A stretch of DNA of 64,000 nt from Adenophora triphylla var. japonica (lineage: Eukaryota; Streptophyta; Magnoliopsida; Asterales; Campanulaceae), in contig JAFEMH010001454.1 of NCBI GenBank assembly GCA_022495995.1, forward strand, positions 372,001-436,000, in the 5' to 3' direction. A model generated the notes under the pieces. That model worked only from the letters and a program-made list of their open reading frames with translations. It did not search any database and was not told the origin of the DNA. This document shows, piece by piece, positions 23,766 to 35,447 of the stretch; within the stretch, counting starts at the first letter, position 1, and every line of letters begins with the position of its first letter. Both the position numbers and the translations under genes were made by a program.

Positions 23766-23861
23766 TTTTGCTTCAGATCTGGTTTTCCTTCTTTTAATTC
23801 CAACAACCACTCCATCTGCTCATTCAAACAGCCATTTTCGGGAAGAAAGAGAGAAGAAGCC

Positions 23862-25369
23862 ATGGAAAATCTTAGAAGAACTCCATCAAAATTGTCCCAA
23901 GAATCCCAAATGTGATTTTTCAACAAATTCAAGGATTGGTCCCGAGAGATTATGCAAGAGAGAAGATCATTCTTTGAAGAAAGGTACAAGGTAAAGTGCT
24001 TGTGGTCCCTCAAAGAGTTGGTTCCGGACTATGACCTCTTGAGAGCTTCTTCTTCGTTTTGGGATACTAGAAGGCATGTCTTTTGCCTTTCTTACAATGA
24101 AGTGGTCCCGACCGTTGAAGAATTTCGGGCTTTACTTGGTGGCCCGGAGGTGGAAGAGATTGGGATTCCTTTGCTCGGAGGGGCTTCTTATGTTGATAGG
24201 TTGTGTAACCTCCTTCACCTTTCTCCGGGGGAAGCACAAGGTATGATTCGTAGCCCCGATCATTTTGACATTTCTGGTCTTCCTGATAGATTTAGGGGCT
24301 TAGGCTTGATGGATGATGCCTATTGGGATGCTTTTGCACTTTGCATGTTTGGTACCTTGTTCATGGTTTATTCCTTTGAGATTTGTCATCGGGCTCTGTT
24401 GGATGTGGTTGTTCACTGTCGCTTGGGAAGAGATGTTGTACCTTTGATCTTGGGAGAGACTTTCCATGCTCTCGACAGGCTGGCTACCGAGAGGCGGTAT
24501 ATGCACGGGGGCAGCCCGTTTCTCTTGACTTTGTGGCTGACGGAGCGCCTGGGGGTTCTTCGGGAAACTTCTGATATGATCAAGCCCTGTACATTTGCCA
24601 GGAGAGGGGTTTCTGTGGATTTTGATGATCAGGGCTCGTGGGAGCGATGGATGGCTAGTCGCCGGACTGAAGATATCAGATGGTCGGTGCCTCATTGGCG
24701 AGTGGAGACTCGGAGAGTACTTTAGGATGGATCTCCCGTGGTTATGCTTCCGGGGCTTTCTCGATCCCAAATTTTTACATTCCGGCTTTGGTTCCGAGAC
24801 GGTTCGGCTTGGAAGCAGTTCCTTTGGAGGACTTTGATGATATAGCCACCGGGGTGGTGGTTTCGCTTCTATGGATGATCCTTCGGTGTTTCCATTTCTT
24901 TCCCGAGTATGGAGGTATGACGTCTTTCCTCCTCGGGTTATCCTCAGCGTCCGAGACCTCGTGTTCCCGACCACTTGGTACCCAGATTGAGTACGAGAGG
25001 CATTTGGGGGAGACTCAGATGGCTATTTTGAGAAGGCGTGAGGCCATTGTGGGTGCGGAGGACCTGACAGTTTTGGAGAGGAGGAGGACCGAGGCGAGGG
25101 CCAACCCTCACGACCGGAGCGGAGATACTGTGACCGACTATGAGGCTTATGTCAAGAGACAGGAGAGGAGGGCTCCTATGCTACCAGCTAGGCTACAGGA
25201 GATGAGAGATGACGCTAGGGCTACTAAGGCCCTGACATAGGCTGGTTTGATAGATCCTGTCCCTACACCGGAGCTTGGTAGGAGGAAGACCGACATTTTT
25301 CCTGTTCAGAGGAAGAAGACCCGAAGGGGGAAGAAGAGGGGGGATGCCAGTACGAGCGACTTAGAGTGA
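23862..25369 (+). pseudogene. Antisense DUF7745-like gene of P1
   Basis: The ATG at 23862 opens a frame broken by TGA at 23913-23915, then open from about 23,916 to 24,725. It continues after a frameshift (about 24,715) to TAG at 25238-25240, and in the same frame to TGA at 25367-25369. The middle resembles plant DUF7745 proteins: LSYNEVVPTVEEFRALLGG, then DAFALCMFGTLFMV and VPLILGETFHALDR, then a WERWMASR-W segment. The tail is rich in R and K (KKTRRGKKRG), a likely nuclear signal. Both stops could be single C-to-T changes (CGA, CAG), so the ancestor was probably about 500 residues. It runs in the same direction as the PMD gene 450 bp upstream, and convergent with pol. Its function is unknown; such proteins occur almost only in plant transposons. 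Confidence 0.65.
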
Positions 25370-25975
25370 CCTCGAGTTTTCCGAGTATCCCTTTCTTGTC
25401 GCAGCAGACACATTAGTTTGATTATGTATTTTAGTTTCTTTTAGCAGGCTGCCAGTTGTAGGAATGAACCGAGCTTAGACTCATCAAAAAGCTTTTAACT
25501 GTAATGAATATGTGAATTGCTTTAGAGTTTTTCGAGACGCTTTCATGGTCTGGTCAATGTATTGATGTCAAAGTATGACTTTTATTTGTGTTTTAGACCG
25601 AACCGTTTCCGGCTGCCTACGTTCCCTTCGGACAAAAGGGCTCAGGTCTCCGTAGTTCGACCCGGGTTTTTTTTTTGTTTTTGTTTTTTTTTTTTTTTTG
25701 GTGCAACCACTGTTTTTACCTAGGCCGCCCTTTTCGGGTTTTCAACCTAGTTGGGTATTACTCTTTTAGCACTCTTTTTTGTTTGTTTTTTTTGTATTTT
25801 TTTGTTGTTTTTTTTTTGGTGCAACCCTGTCTTTTACCTAGGCCGCCCTTTCCGGGTTTTCAACCTAGTTGGGTATTACTCTTTTAGCACTCTTTTTTTA
25901 TATATTTTTCTTTTGTTTTTGTGTTTTTTTTTGACTCAGCGTTTTACGCGTAGTATCTGCGCGGCTTGTCACCAT
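25370..25975. repeat. Convergent 3' zone with a 118-bp duplication and T-tracts
   Basis: Between the ends of the antisense module (plus) and pol (minus) lies a spacer. It holds a conserved box CTGCCTACGTTCCC...CGTAGTTCG (25613-25660) and two copies of a 118-bp unit starting GGTGCAACC (about 25,700 and 25,818). Each copy carries CCTAGGCCGCCC and is preceded by long T runs. No coding sequence is evident; the open frames here are T-tract artefacts. It may hold the 3'-end signals of both transcripts. Confidence 0.6.
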
Positions 25976-27460
25976 TCACCGGGTGTACAAAGGATTTCCG
26001 TCGAGGTCCGCAAGTTGCATGGCTCCTCCGGAGAAGATCTTCTGAACGACGTATGGCCCGACCCAGACAGGCTCCCATTTGCCAAGCGGGTTGACACGGA
26101 CTGGGGGCTTCTCTTTCAAAACGAGGTCACCTTCTCGGATCTCCCGATGCTTTACTTTCTTGTCGAAGGCTCTGGCCATTCTCCCTTGGTAAGCTCGGAT
26201 ATGTCCCATTGCTTTCAATCGGCGTTCATCTAGTAGAGCCAATTCATCATGGCGACTTTGGAGCCATTCGACCTCGTTGATTTGGCTTTCCAATAGCACA
26301 CGAAGCGAGGGGATTTCTAGCTCGATTGGGAGTACGGCTTCCATTCCGTAGGTGAGAGCAAATGGTGTTTCCCCAGTTGCCGTTCTGACGGATGTTCTGT
26401 AGCCCCAGAGAGCAAGGTGTAGCTTCTCGGGCCAATCTCGACCTCGGACAACCATTTTCCGAATGATGTTTTCCAAGGTCTTGTTTGCTGCTTCAACGGC
26501 TCCGTTGGTTTGGGGCCTATAGGGAGATGACTTGTGACGGGTTATTCTGAATTCCGCCAACAGCCTGTCGCATTCCCCTTCAAAGTGGGATCCATTATCG
26601 GAGATGATTTCGGCCGGCAACCCGTATCTGCATATGATGTTTTCTTTGATGAAGAGGGCTACTTTCCTTGAGTTGAGGACCTTGTAGGATTTTGCTTCAA
26701 CCCATTTGGTGAAATAATCCACTGCTACCAGGACGAACTCGTGGCCGTTACTGCCTGATGGTGTGATTTTGCCTATGACATCAATTCCCCAAGTGACGAA
26801 AGGCCAAGGGGTTGTCATGCAGTATAACTCGTGAGGAGGCAAATGATTTAGATTTGAGTACCGCTGGCATTTGTCGCAGCTTCTGACGAGCGGATGCGGT
26901 CGGTTTCCATGGAAATCCGAAGTACCCCATTCTCGGTATGATTTGCATCGGGGCTCGAGCATTCGTATGGGGGCGCGAGTACCACCATGTATTTCTTTCA
27001 TGAGTTCTGTAGCCTCTTGTTTGCCGATACATCGCAGGAGGGGGCCTTGATAACGCTTCTTGTACAACATATTTCCCAAAAGAACATAATGGGAGGCTAG
27101 TCGCTTCAGGGCTGAGAGGCTTTTCGCTTTGATTCCTTCTTTATATTCCCCATCTTCATTTTTGAAAGAGGCTTCGCCGTTCTTTAAGTATTGATAAATC
27201 TGAGTGTACCAGGGATCACTGGCCGGTTCGGCCTCCGCTTCGATTTCAAAGCAATAAGCGGGGTTTTCTCTTCTCCCGACTCTGAATGGTTTGACGGACT
27301 TTCCTTCGGGTATTTCAACGAGGGAGGCTAGTGTTGCCAGAGCATGTGCGAATCTGTTGCGATCTGTGGGCAAGTAATGAAAGGCGATCTCCTTGAATTG
27401 AGTTACTAGCTCTTCCATGTAAGTGTGATATTTACGCGGGCCAGATCCACGGTCTTCCAT
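25976..27460 (-). pseudogene. P1 integrase (end of pol)
   Basis: An open frame of about 494 codons covering the end of the second RNase H and the integrase. The DDE core is visible: WGIDVIGK (first D), then VAVDYFTKWVEAK, SDNGSHFEGECD (second D) and GAVEAANKTLENII (E). ETPFALTYGMEAVLP and a C-terminal WVGPYVV (GPY-like) segment follow. The amino-terminal zinc-binding part keeps CDKCQRY but its histidine region is out of register, probably a local pair of frameshifts. Sequence style and order place it in the Tat lineage. It would insert the cDNA in the nucleus. The catalytic triad is intact but the polyprotein upstream is broken. Confidence 0.9.
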
Positions 27461-28098
27461 TTGTTAGAGACCTGGTTGATGATAAGGGCAGAATCACCGT
27501 ACACTTCTAATTCTTTGATATTTCTTTCAAGGGCGGCTTCCAACCCGGCTATGCAAGCCTCGTATTCAGCAGCGTTGTTGGTGACCTCGAAGTTCAATCT
27601 TACTGCTATGGGGGTGTGTTCGTCAGTAGGATCGACCAGAAGCATTCCTATTCCGTTCCCCCTTTTGTTTGACGCCCCGTCGAAGAAGAGTTGCCAGCGA
27701 TTTTCTCCTTCTAGAGCAAAGATTCCATCATCGAGAAATTGGGGTTCAGGTCCTCGGGACTCATCACTTGGGAAATCGGCCAAATGTTCTGCCATTATAT
27801 GCCCTTTTACGGATTTCCTTGAAACATAAGTGATGTCGTATTCAGCCAAAAAGAACGACCATTTTGCCAACCTCATGGAGATGGAAGGCTTGTTGAACAG
27901 ATATTTGATGGGGTCTATCTTTGAGACGAGATGTATCGGGTGAGACTGCATGTAGTGTTTCAGCTTTCCCACTACCCAGACCAAGCCTGCGCACGTCTTT
28001 TCACAAGCAGAGTAATTGAGTTCGCTCCCTTGAAGCTTTCTGCTTACGAAATAGATGGCGTTTTCGACCTTGGAATCTTTCTTTTCTTGAGCTAACAT
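27406..28098 (-). pseudogene. P1 RNase H region (dual RNase H of Tat type)
   Basis: The first half shows the reverse-transcriptase-linked RNase H: YFVSRKLQGSELNYSACEK, LKHYMQSHPIHLVSK and LAKWSFFLAEYDITYVSRKS. The second half starts WQLFFDGASNKRGNGIGM and continues TNNAAEYEACIAGLEAAL and VYGDSALIINQV, a second RNase H domain. Dual RNase H is a known hallmark of Tat-lineage elements. The frame ends near 27,406 where integrase resumes in another frame, so a frameshift lies near 27,410-27,460. Confidence 0.85.
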
Positions 28099-28216
28099 AG
28101 CCCCAATTGCGGTGTCCGTGACAGGTTAGGTATAGCAATAGTGGCTTTTGGCGTGTGGTGGGCAAAGAATCGGGGATTCACGAGGTACGCCTTGATCTGT
28201 TCAAAAGCGAGCGGCA

Positions 28217-29200
28217 TTACGGAGTCCATTTTGTGTAGGCATTTTCTTCATCAACTTGAAGATCGGCTCGCGAGATCGAGGTCGGTGATTTACAAAGCAA
28301 CTTATGTATTGCGGTCTTCCCATGAAGGATTTCACTTACGTCGGTGTCAGGTGGCTTCATTTCAACTATCGCCTTGATTTTACGAGGGTCTACTTCAATT
28401 CCCGTTACTGTCACCATATATCCTAGCACCTTGCCTCGTCTTACACCGAAGGTGCATTTAGGTGGATTCGGTCTCATGCTTTGTGGTCTCGGAGGCGGCG
28501 AAGAATTTTCTCGAATCAGCAAAGTGCTTTGGCCATCCGAGCCTTTGGAGTGTATTATCATGTCGTCCACATAGACCTCAATTTCTTTGTGGATCATGTC
28601 ATGGAACAGTGGCATGGGCCCTTTGATAAGTAGCCCCGGCATTCTTTAGCCCGAATGGCATGGCCAGTGTAGCGATGTGCCCCAAGGGGTCGTGAAGGCT
28701 GTTTTGGCTTGATCCTCTTCTGCCATTTTGATTTGGTTGTAACCGGCAAAACCGTCGACGAAGGATTTAACTTCATGGTTGGCCGTGGAATCTACCAGAA
28801 TGTCGATGTTTGGCAGGGGGAAATCGTCCTTTGGACTAGCTTTGTTCAGATCTCTGAAGTCTACGCAGCATCGAATCTTTCCGTTGGCTTTGGTCACCGT
28901 TACTATGTTGGAAAGCCATGTAGGATACTCAATGACCCTGATGAACCCTGCCCTGAGCATTTTTTCTATCTCCTCTTTCACTTGTAGGGACCATTCGGGC
29001 TTAATTCTTCTTAGCTTCTGCTTCACTGGTTTGACTTTCGAGTCAAGCGGTATCCGGTGTTCAACTATGGAAGGGTCAAGGCCTGGCATATCTTTATAGG
29101 ACCATGCAAATACATCCACAAATTCTTTTAGCAGCTCAATTAGGGCATCCCTTTCAGTTCCTTCGAAGAAACTACCAATCTGCGTCTCTTTAGGCTCTTC
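28217..29200 (-). pseudogene. P1 reverse transcriptase, frameshifted
   Basis: The N-terminal part (in the frame ending at 28,646) shows RRIKPEWSLQVKEEIEKML, YPTWLSNIVTV, CVDFRDLNKASPKDDFPLP and KTAFTTPWGT. After a frameshift near 28,650 the downstream frame (28,642 to 28,217) carries LFHDMIHKEIEVYVDDMII with the catalytic YVDD. Further breaks occur before RNase H near 28,100-28,220. Function would be copying the element RNA into DNA. This copy cannot make a continuous polyprotein. Confidence 0.85.
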
Positions 29201-30316
29201 CGCAATTCCCAGATTCACACTTGTCAAAATCTCTTCGGCAGCTTGGGCTCGATTTTCCTCTTTTCGAACAACCTGCTTAAAGATTTCTTTGATATATTGT
29301 TCATTTAATGTGTCTGCTTCTTTATCTAGTGAATCATCATTAACTGTTTTTAAGTTATTAGTTAATTTATCATTAGTTAAAGTGGCAATCAAGGGATACT
29401 CAGAAAGGTTCGTCATTTCATTGAGAATAAAAGGGAATACAGTATTGGCTACAATTTCGTAGTCTTCAGGCGTGAGGCCATCGGACAACTCGGGATACTC
29501 AAACTCAACAATGAGAGACTCGGAGGACTTTACAAAGGTTGACACAAAAGGACGGGGGACCAATCCAAGCTTGGTGATCATTTCTTCTTTGGTCGCGGAC
29601 GGGCCTGAGAGAGTTTCCCAATTCTTTAGCGGCATTGCTGTCAGTGACCTCATGACTCTGGGATTGTCTTGTTTCTGTTCTCCTTCCTCAAGCATTGCTA
29701 TCATTTCTTCGTCTGAACCAGAATCAATAGTGTCCGGTGCCTGAAAACTGAGCATATGAATGTAGGTATCTCCTTGCGGATCTGCCACATCCTCAATTCT
29801 GGAGAATTCTAACTCGTCACAATCTGACCGCTCGATCCAGATGTAAGGACGTATCGAGTCTCGGTGTGCTGCTGGAAAAATCTCATGTCCCATGCTCGAG
29901 CGGAAAGGCTTAGCGGGTAGTTCTTCGAGGAGGACGTCCCATACGATGTTCATACATTCGAGTCGAGTCTGCCGGTATTTGTCGACTTTTATCATGAAAA
30001 TCGCTTCGCTTGGCGAGGCCAGAGAACGGGTTTGAAGAATGCTGATAAATTTCTGATTGGAGACTGGAGGTTTGTGTGCTCGCATCATGGCGGTATTCAG
30101 TGTTTCTTTCCATTCTGCCTCCAAATGTTGGAAATAGCAATTGAACTTGATAAATCGAACTGCTTCAAGATCTGACCGCTTGAGTTCGTTGACGTAGTTG
30201 GCATCACCGGATTCTGGGGGATTCTGATGAGACTTGTCCCGATAGTCCCTTGGTCGATTCGGAGGAGGTAGCCCCGGTGTCTGGCTACGGGCATGCTTGG
30301 CGACAGTCTCGGCCTC
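29201..30316 (-). pseudogene. P1 linker between protease and reverse transcriptase
   Basis: An open minus-strand frame, continuous with the N-terminal part of reverse transcriptase, that is acidic in places and rich in charged residues. No named domain is recognised. Tat-lineage polyproteins have a long variable spacer here. Confidence 0.55.
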
Positions 30317-30922
30317 GTTCCCTATGAGGAAACTGTCACCCCTAATGACTTCAAGGTCCCCCTGTCGGTTAATGAACTTGACACATTGATGGAGAGTGGA
30401 GGCTATGGCTTTCATGTGGTGTAACCAAGGGCGCCCCAGCAGGGCTGTGAATTCGGATGGGATGTCCATTACATGGAATTTTGCTGGCACCATTTGGGTT
30501 TCGTACCAGAGTTCCAGAACCACCGTCCCCAAGATGGGATGAGACGTGCCATCATATTCCTTGATTGACCGGGTAGATGGGATCATGTGCCTTTAATTGA
30601 TGCGGAGGGCCCGCATCATGCTGAGGGGAAGGACGTTAACGGCTGATCCATTGTCCACCAATACCCCCGGGAGTGATACGGTGTTGAGCCGAATAGTGAT
30701 GTACAAGGCTTCATTGTGCTTGGAGACATCTCTTGGTAAATCTTCGTCGCAGAAGGTGATCATGCTACCATATAGGCGGGGATCATAGATTTGGTGCTTG
30801 TCTGGAGAAAGAGAGTCATCAAGCCAGTCACTTCGTGCCTTTTTCTTGCGAGGTAGAACCTTTCTTGAAGCCCACAGGTTATGTTGAGGCCGTTTGTGGC
30901 GGTTGCCATCCCCGATCGGCAT
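30317..30922 (-). pseudogene. P1 protease (retropepsin type)
   Basis: The motif GVLVDNGSAVNVLPLSM holds the active-site D-N-G-S loop typical of Tat elements. An in-frame stop or frameshift near 30,590 precedes the second half, which shows LGRPWLHHMKAIASTLHQ, the conserved C-terminal part. The upstream stretch NEALYITIRLNTVSLPG is the first strand of the domain. It would cleave the Gag-Pol polyprotein. It is broken in this copy. Confidence 0.8.
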
Positions 30923-31017
30923 ATTAATTGAGTGCGAGCGCCAAGCGGCGTTGGTCTTTCTTTGTCGGTATGCGCTCGGGAGGCGGACAAGGCGAGATCT
31001 TGGGCGGCCCGCGGGGG

Positions 31018-32150
31018 TTAGACTTTGATTAGCGATAAAATTACCCGGATCTGCGGTATCTGGTGTCCGAAGGTCTCAATTCTATCGTTGGCAAGGCCTT
31101 TCGGCTTTTCTACCCCTGTTTGCTTTGGGGAAAAGGCGGTGGAGTAGAGTACATAGTAATCAAATCTCCCCAGATGGCTCCCAGCGTACCCTGCCTTGGT
31201 ATCACCGGCCTCGAACCTCTCTTTCAATTTTCTTTGGGAGGAAATTTTCTTCTTCTTAGGAGGACGGTCCTCGTGTATCCGGTCTGATAGTCCTTTTCAA
31301 GGCGGTCGGGCGATCACGGATATCCCACCAAATGTGTTCTACGGGTGGTGGTGGATTTGGGACCTCGGGTTGAGCGGTCTTTGGAATGACTTTGAGTTGA
31401 GGCGGGTCAGGGAGATCTGGCTGTTGGGCTCATCGGGAAGCGAATGGTTGGACTCTGCCGGGTAATGAGAGGTATTAAGAGCCGGGGAGCGAGGCACATG
31501 TTTGTCCTTCGTGGGAGCCCAGTCAGTTAGGGGATTGCTAATGTCCCGAAATGGCGTGTGGCCTCTTCAATCCAGGCTTCTTTGTTTGTTACGGCGTTCC
31601 TCAAGAGCTTTGATGGTGACCATATTTCCTCCACTGTTTCCCGATCTTCATTACCCATGCGATATCTGCGGGATCGGTATCACTACGAGAGGGACAGCGA
31701 CGGTATGCGCCTGTTTCGTCCACGGCTTCTGTTGGAATGGTGGCCCTTTGGATTCTTTGTTTGGGGGCTAGTTGCCACAGTAAGTCGACGGGCGGGGAGT
31801 CCCGGCGGTGGAGACATAGGAATCTTGTGGTGGCATCTTGATATATCCAGAATGATTAAGAATGGGAGGAGAACTTTCTTCCTTCTTTGCGGTAAAAGTG
31901 CCATCGGAATTGAGACTGATAGTCAAACCATGACTTGCGACAACCCCCAGAAGGTCGTCAATTTGAGCCTCATGTCGAAGTATCATCTGTTCTACCAAGC
32001 TTGGATCCAATCTTTGAGTGCATACGAGGGATTTTGGAAGACGGAGCGGTATTGTCCATATCATTACCGGGCGATGCAAACATTACGAAACCCGGAGTCG
32101 GAACAAAGCGGCGGGCGCGATGCGCTTGACTCTTCCCAGGCGATCAAACG
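31018..32150 (-). pseudogene. P1 gag remnant
   Basis: Several short minus-strand frames in different registers: an ERFEAGDTKAGYAGSH segment at 31,018-31,227, and proline-rich and charged frames at 31,683-32,079. Position between leader and protease implies gag. No zinc knuckle or conserved capsid motif could be read, so decay is advanced. Confidence 0.45.
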
Positions 32151-33573
32151 GTGACCCGGTGTCCGGAACCAACCTTTGTGAGGAGCTGCGGGGGAAAAGG
32201 CACGAGGGTTCAGAGATTAGGGGATTGAAGGAGGGTAAGTGTTTGGGCTTTGGGCTCATGCAACATGCAGTTATTTGTTCACGTTTACTTAAAACACGTT
32301 TTATTAACCTAATCGGTTGGAAAAGATTGCTCTTCTTTTTCGCAAACTACTCTGGATCCTGGATCAGTGGGCCCCGTCACTACGTCTATAAGCCCCTCGT
32401 ATTCCACCTGTATTTCGACCTCCCAGGGTGGACAGCCCCGGGCGAGGGTCCTATAGGGCAAGCGGGTCCCACCGACTGAAAGAAAAACGATCCTAAAAGT
32501 CTGGCGAGTAATCGAGTCTTAACGAGCATTCGATGTAAATTACGGACAAAGCTGACGTCAAAGTCAAAATCATGTCCGAGAGCTCGACAAAAAGCCGGCA
32601 TGATTTGGACTGATAAATGTCCACGATTGATCTTGACTTGTCGTCAATTAGGCCGTAATTAGGCATGGAATAATCGTTAATTCTTGATGACTCAGTGTCA
32701 TGCTGGGAGTCGGTGTATAATTTGTGCCGGTCGAGTCAAAGTCAAGGCGCCGGTCAATATCTGGTCAAAGTCCGTGACGGAAAACCGGCGAACTTTGGCG
32801 ATTAGGGTCCCGAAAGATATTGACTTGGTATGCCGACTAAGGCTTGAAAGGAAAGGTCTATACACGAGACGGGGCATGACACGGACCGGACTAAAAACCA
32901 ACCGGGTCTCGGACAAAGTGTGTCACGGACAAGTGCATGGTCGACACGAGGCTCCATGGGATGTTTGGGTAGTCCCGTGCTTGCACCGAGAGGCGTAATA
33001 AGACCAAACGGGCCGCGACAGGGATTTCCCCGGGTTAGGGACGTAGTGTGCAGTGTAAGGTCACGTGCGCGTAGTGTGCAAGCAGTCTATCTTCTTTTTC
33101 TGAGTAAAATAGAAATTTTTCATGTGTCTTAAAAAAGTATGATGCATGATTTTTTTTTTGAAAATTTTCTTTTTTGATAAATCCTTTTTTTTTTGAAAAT
33201 CTTTTTTTTTTTTGAAATTCTTTTTTTTTTGGAAATTTTTTCTTGAAAGTAAATGCACACATAAGCACATAAACACATAATTCAAAATTCAAGTCAAGAG
33301 TCCGATAGTCAAAATTTTGACTTTTTCGAGGCGGCCAAAACAATACGAAAATGTGAAAAATCAACACACACACCACAAATGATTTCAAATGCCGGGACGG
33401 AAGCTTGACCCTCAAAAGCTTTTCTTTTTTTTTTGAAAACAATGATACCGGTACGTGGGATTGTTAAACCACAATTTATCCCCGACTCGTGTTAGGAGGC
33501 GATAACGGGAAGTTTAATGGTTTCCACCAATATACCAAATATCATTTTTTTTTTTTTAGATAAAGCTTATTCG
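32151..33573 (-). other. P1 leader (5' untranslated) region
   Basis: About 1.4 kb between PBS and gag with no supported coding sequence. Near 33,140-33,245 it holds four T-rich stretches on the plus strand (A-rich on the element's sense strand), separated by GAAAATC-like words. The lysine-rich minus-strand frames here only reflect those A tracts. Confidence 0.6.
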
Positions 33574-33591
33574 TCCCCAGCGGAGTCGCCA
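33574..33591 (-). other. Primer-binding site of P1 (TGGCGACTCCGCTGGGGA)
   Basis: On the minus strand the LTR ends ...TACACATCA, then TTACTG, then TGGCGACTCCGCTGGGGA. This PBS form is typical of Tat/Ogre-like elements and is attributed to a tRNA-Arg primer. Element Y has TGGCGACTCTGCTGGGGA at 56596-56613. Confidence 0.8.
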
Positions 33592-33597
33592 CAGTAA

Positions 33598-35447
33598 TGA
33601 TGTGTACCCGATTTTTGAAAATCAAACGGAGTCGCCACGCCATTTTTGTTTCGAGGGCCAAAACTTTGAAAAATGCCCGAGATTAGAGATTTGGGTTCGG
33701 AGGTCACGTTACACGCCGGGAAGAACGTTAGTGTTCACCCGGAATGCCTCGTAAAACGAGTCTTCCAAGCTTAAAAACCATTTGTGTGTGTGTGTGTGTG
33801 TGTTTTGGCCAAAATAAGTTGAAACTTAAAAGTAAAAATTGGGAACTATTTATTAGACTTTGAACAAATCTCATGATTTTTGGTATGATTTTTGGGTTGA
33901 GTTTTGGTACTCAAAAGATTTTTTGAAGTTGAAAAACATTTCTGCCAGAATGAAAAAGGCAGTGGACACTTGATTTTAAAATGGGTTTAAGGGCTTAAAA
34001 ATCTCAGAATATGGGGAAAGTCCGAGAATGAAAGTTGTTTCAAAACACCTTAAATAAGGTTTCTGTAAAAGAACTTTCCCATTTGGAGATGAATTGATGG
34101 ACCAAAAACCTTCTGGAAATCTCAGATATGAAATCTGGACTTCCAGAGACTGAGGAACTGACTTTTAAAAGAAAATTTGAAAAAGGGAGTTTTACTCACG
34201 AAAAAAATAAAGTAAAAATATGTCTGGAAATCTCTGGATGTTGGCTACAAAAAGTGTTTTGTAGTCAACACCAAATTCCAAGTTTCTGTATGTCCAAAAA
34301 ATTAGACCATGGACAGAGGTCTTAGAGAAAGGCTACTGGACAGCAACTTCCTCATGAAGAAAAACATGATTTTAAAAGGGGTTTGGCATCCATGCTTGTC
34401 CCCATTTCCTTAGGCTTTGATTAGTAGTCACTAGACATTTTAGTGGTGATCTACTATATCAAGCCATCCTTAGGGTACATTAGGACTTAAGCATTTCATT
34501 TGCTTGGGAAGGGGAATTTTATCCTTTGAAATCAAGATTTGATGTATGAAAATGATTTTTAGGGTTTTGAAAACATGTTTGCAAGTAAGTAAGAACACTT
34601 TGAAAGTAATGTTGATCCTTGTAGAGGATCATCCATGGAGATGAACTTCCATGGTGATCCTCTTGGATCTAGGGCAAGAAGATGAACAAACTACATTTTG
34701 GAGTTTGAAAATGCATGCATGAATGAGAGAAATTTAGGGTGAGGAGAAGGAGGTTATACCTATCTTCTTTGTGTTTTGTGTTTGAATGGATTCAAGGCTT
34801 GAAAGTGTTTAGGGTTTGAATGTGTTTAGGGCTTGAATGTGTTTAGGGCTTGTGATTAGAGTTGGTTAAAGAGAAAACAAGTAGATAACAATGAAGTCCT
34901 CTATGTTTTCTCTCTAATCCTCCTCCTAAGGGGTGATTTGAGCTTGGGTTAGTGTATGTATTAGAGTGATTTGAAAGTGTTTTGAGTGAGTGGGATTTGG
35001 GAAAGATTCAAGAGAAAATGGTGGCAATTCAAGTGAATTCCCACTGTTTTCTCCCTATTTTTCGCCAAGGTGCAGTTGTAAATGGTGTTGTTCCTCCTTA
35101 TTTCTGTGACTGAAGGCCTCAATTTATAGGCACTCTGAAAAATCAAACCTATCCGCGCAGACACGTGTGTAAGCGTGCATTGTTCATTAATTGCTGCTCC
35201 AGACTTTGGACAGGAAGAATAAAATTCAAATTAAGCAACCAGAAAATGTTCCAGCCACTTCTATTTCGGGTTTTTGACCATTTCTTTTGCTTTTTTGATT
35301 CTTTTCCATGGTTTATCTTTAAATGGCAATCCCTAATCTACCCTCACTTTGTTAGGAATGTTAGGAATTGTTAGAAATGTTAGAAATGTTAAAACTTTCG
35401 TTAATTTTCTAACGAAAATACTAACAACTCAAATTGGAGCACTTACA
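33598..35447 (-). repeat. 5' LTR of P1
   Basis: 1,850 bp, colinear with 18120-19932 and with 57556-59288. It differs from the 3' LTR by a longer (GT)n run near 33,786, a 27-nt segment (34,126-34,152) and scattered substitutions. Its palindrome has decayed to ATCCGCGCAGAC, so the copy expected to drive transcription no longer has the perfect site. Confidence 0.85.
35118..35162 (-). promoter_or_regulatory. LTR promoter of P1 (decayed palindrome + TATA)
   Basis: The minus-strand order is the palindrome variant (35162-35151), 21 nt, then CTATAAATTGAG (35129-35118). The TATA box and spacing match the other LTR copies exactly. Two bases of the palindrome are changed. Confidence 0.6.

Larger units (their letters stand above)
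18120..35447 (-). mobile_element. Element P1: 17.3-kb Tat-lineage retrotransposon with antisense genes
   Basis: Two directly repeated LTRs (18120-19932, 33598-35447) enclose, in minus-strand order, a PBS, a long leader, gag remnant, protease, reverse transcriptase, RNase H and integrase. These are followed by a 6-kb region whose genes run the opposite way (PMD gene and DUF7745-like gene). The LTRs look nearly identical over long stretches, so insertion was fairly recent, yet pol is broken by frameshifts. A 27-nt segment at 34,126-34,152 is missing from the 3' LTR. No clean 5-bp target duplication is seen: AGGTG is on the left and ATATG on the right. The element inserted in or beside older retroelement DNA. 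Confidence 0.85.

Noticed and set aside
25675..26233. Phenylalanine-rich plus-strand frames
   Set aside because: They are T-tract translation in the convergent spacer running into the antisense of integrase.
33035..33442. Lysine-rich minus-strand frame of 135 residues
   Set aside because: It translates poly-A stretches of the P1 leader; low complexity, no family resemblance.
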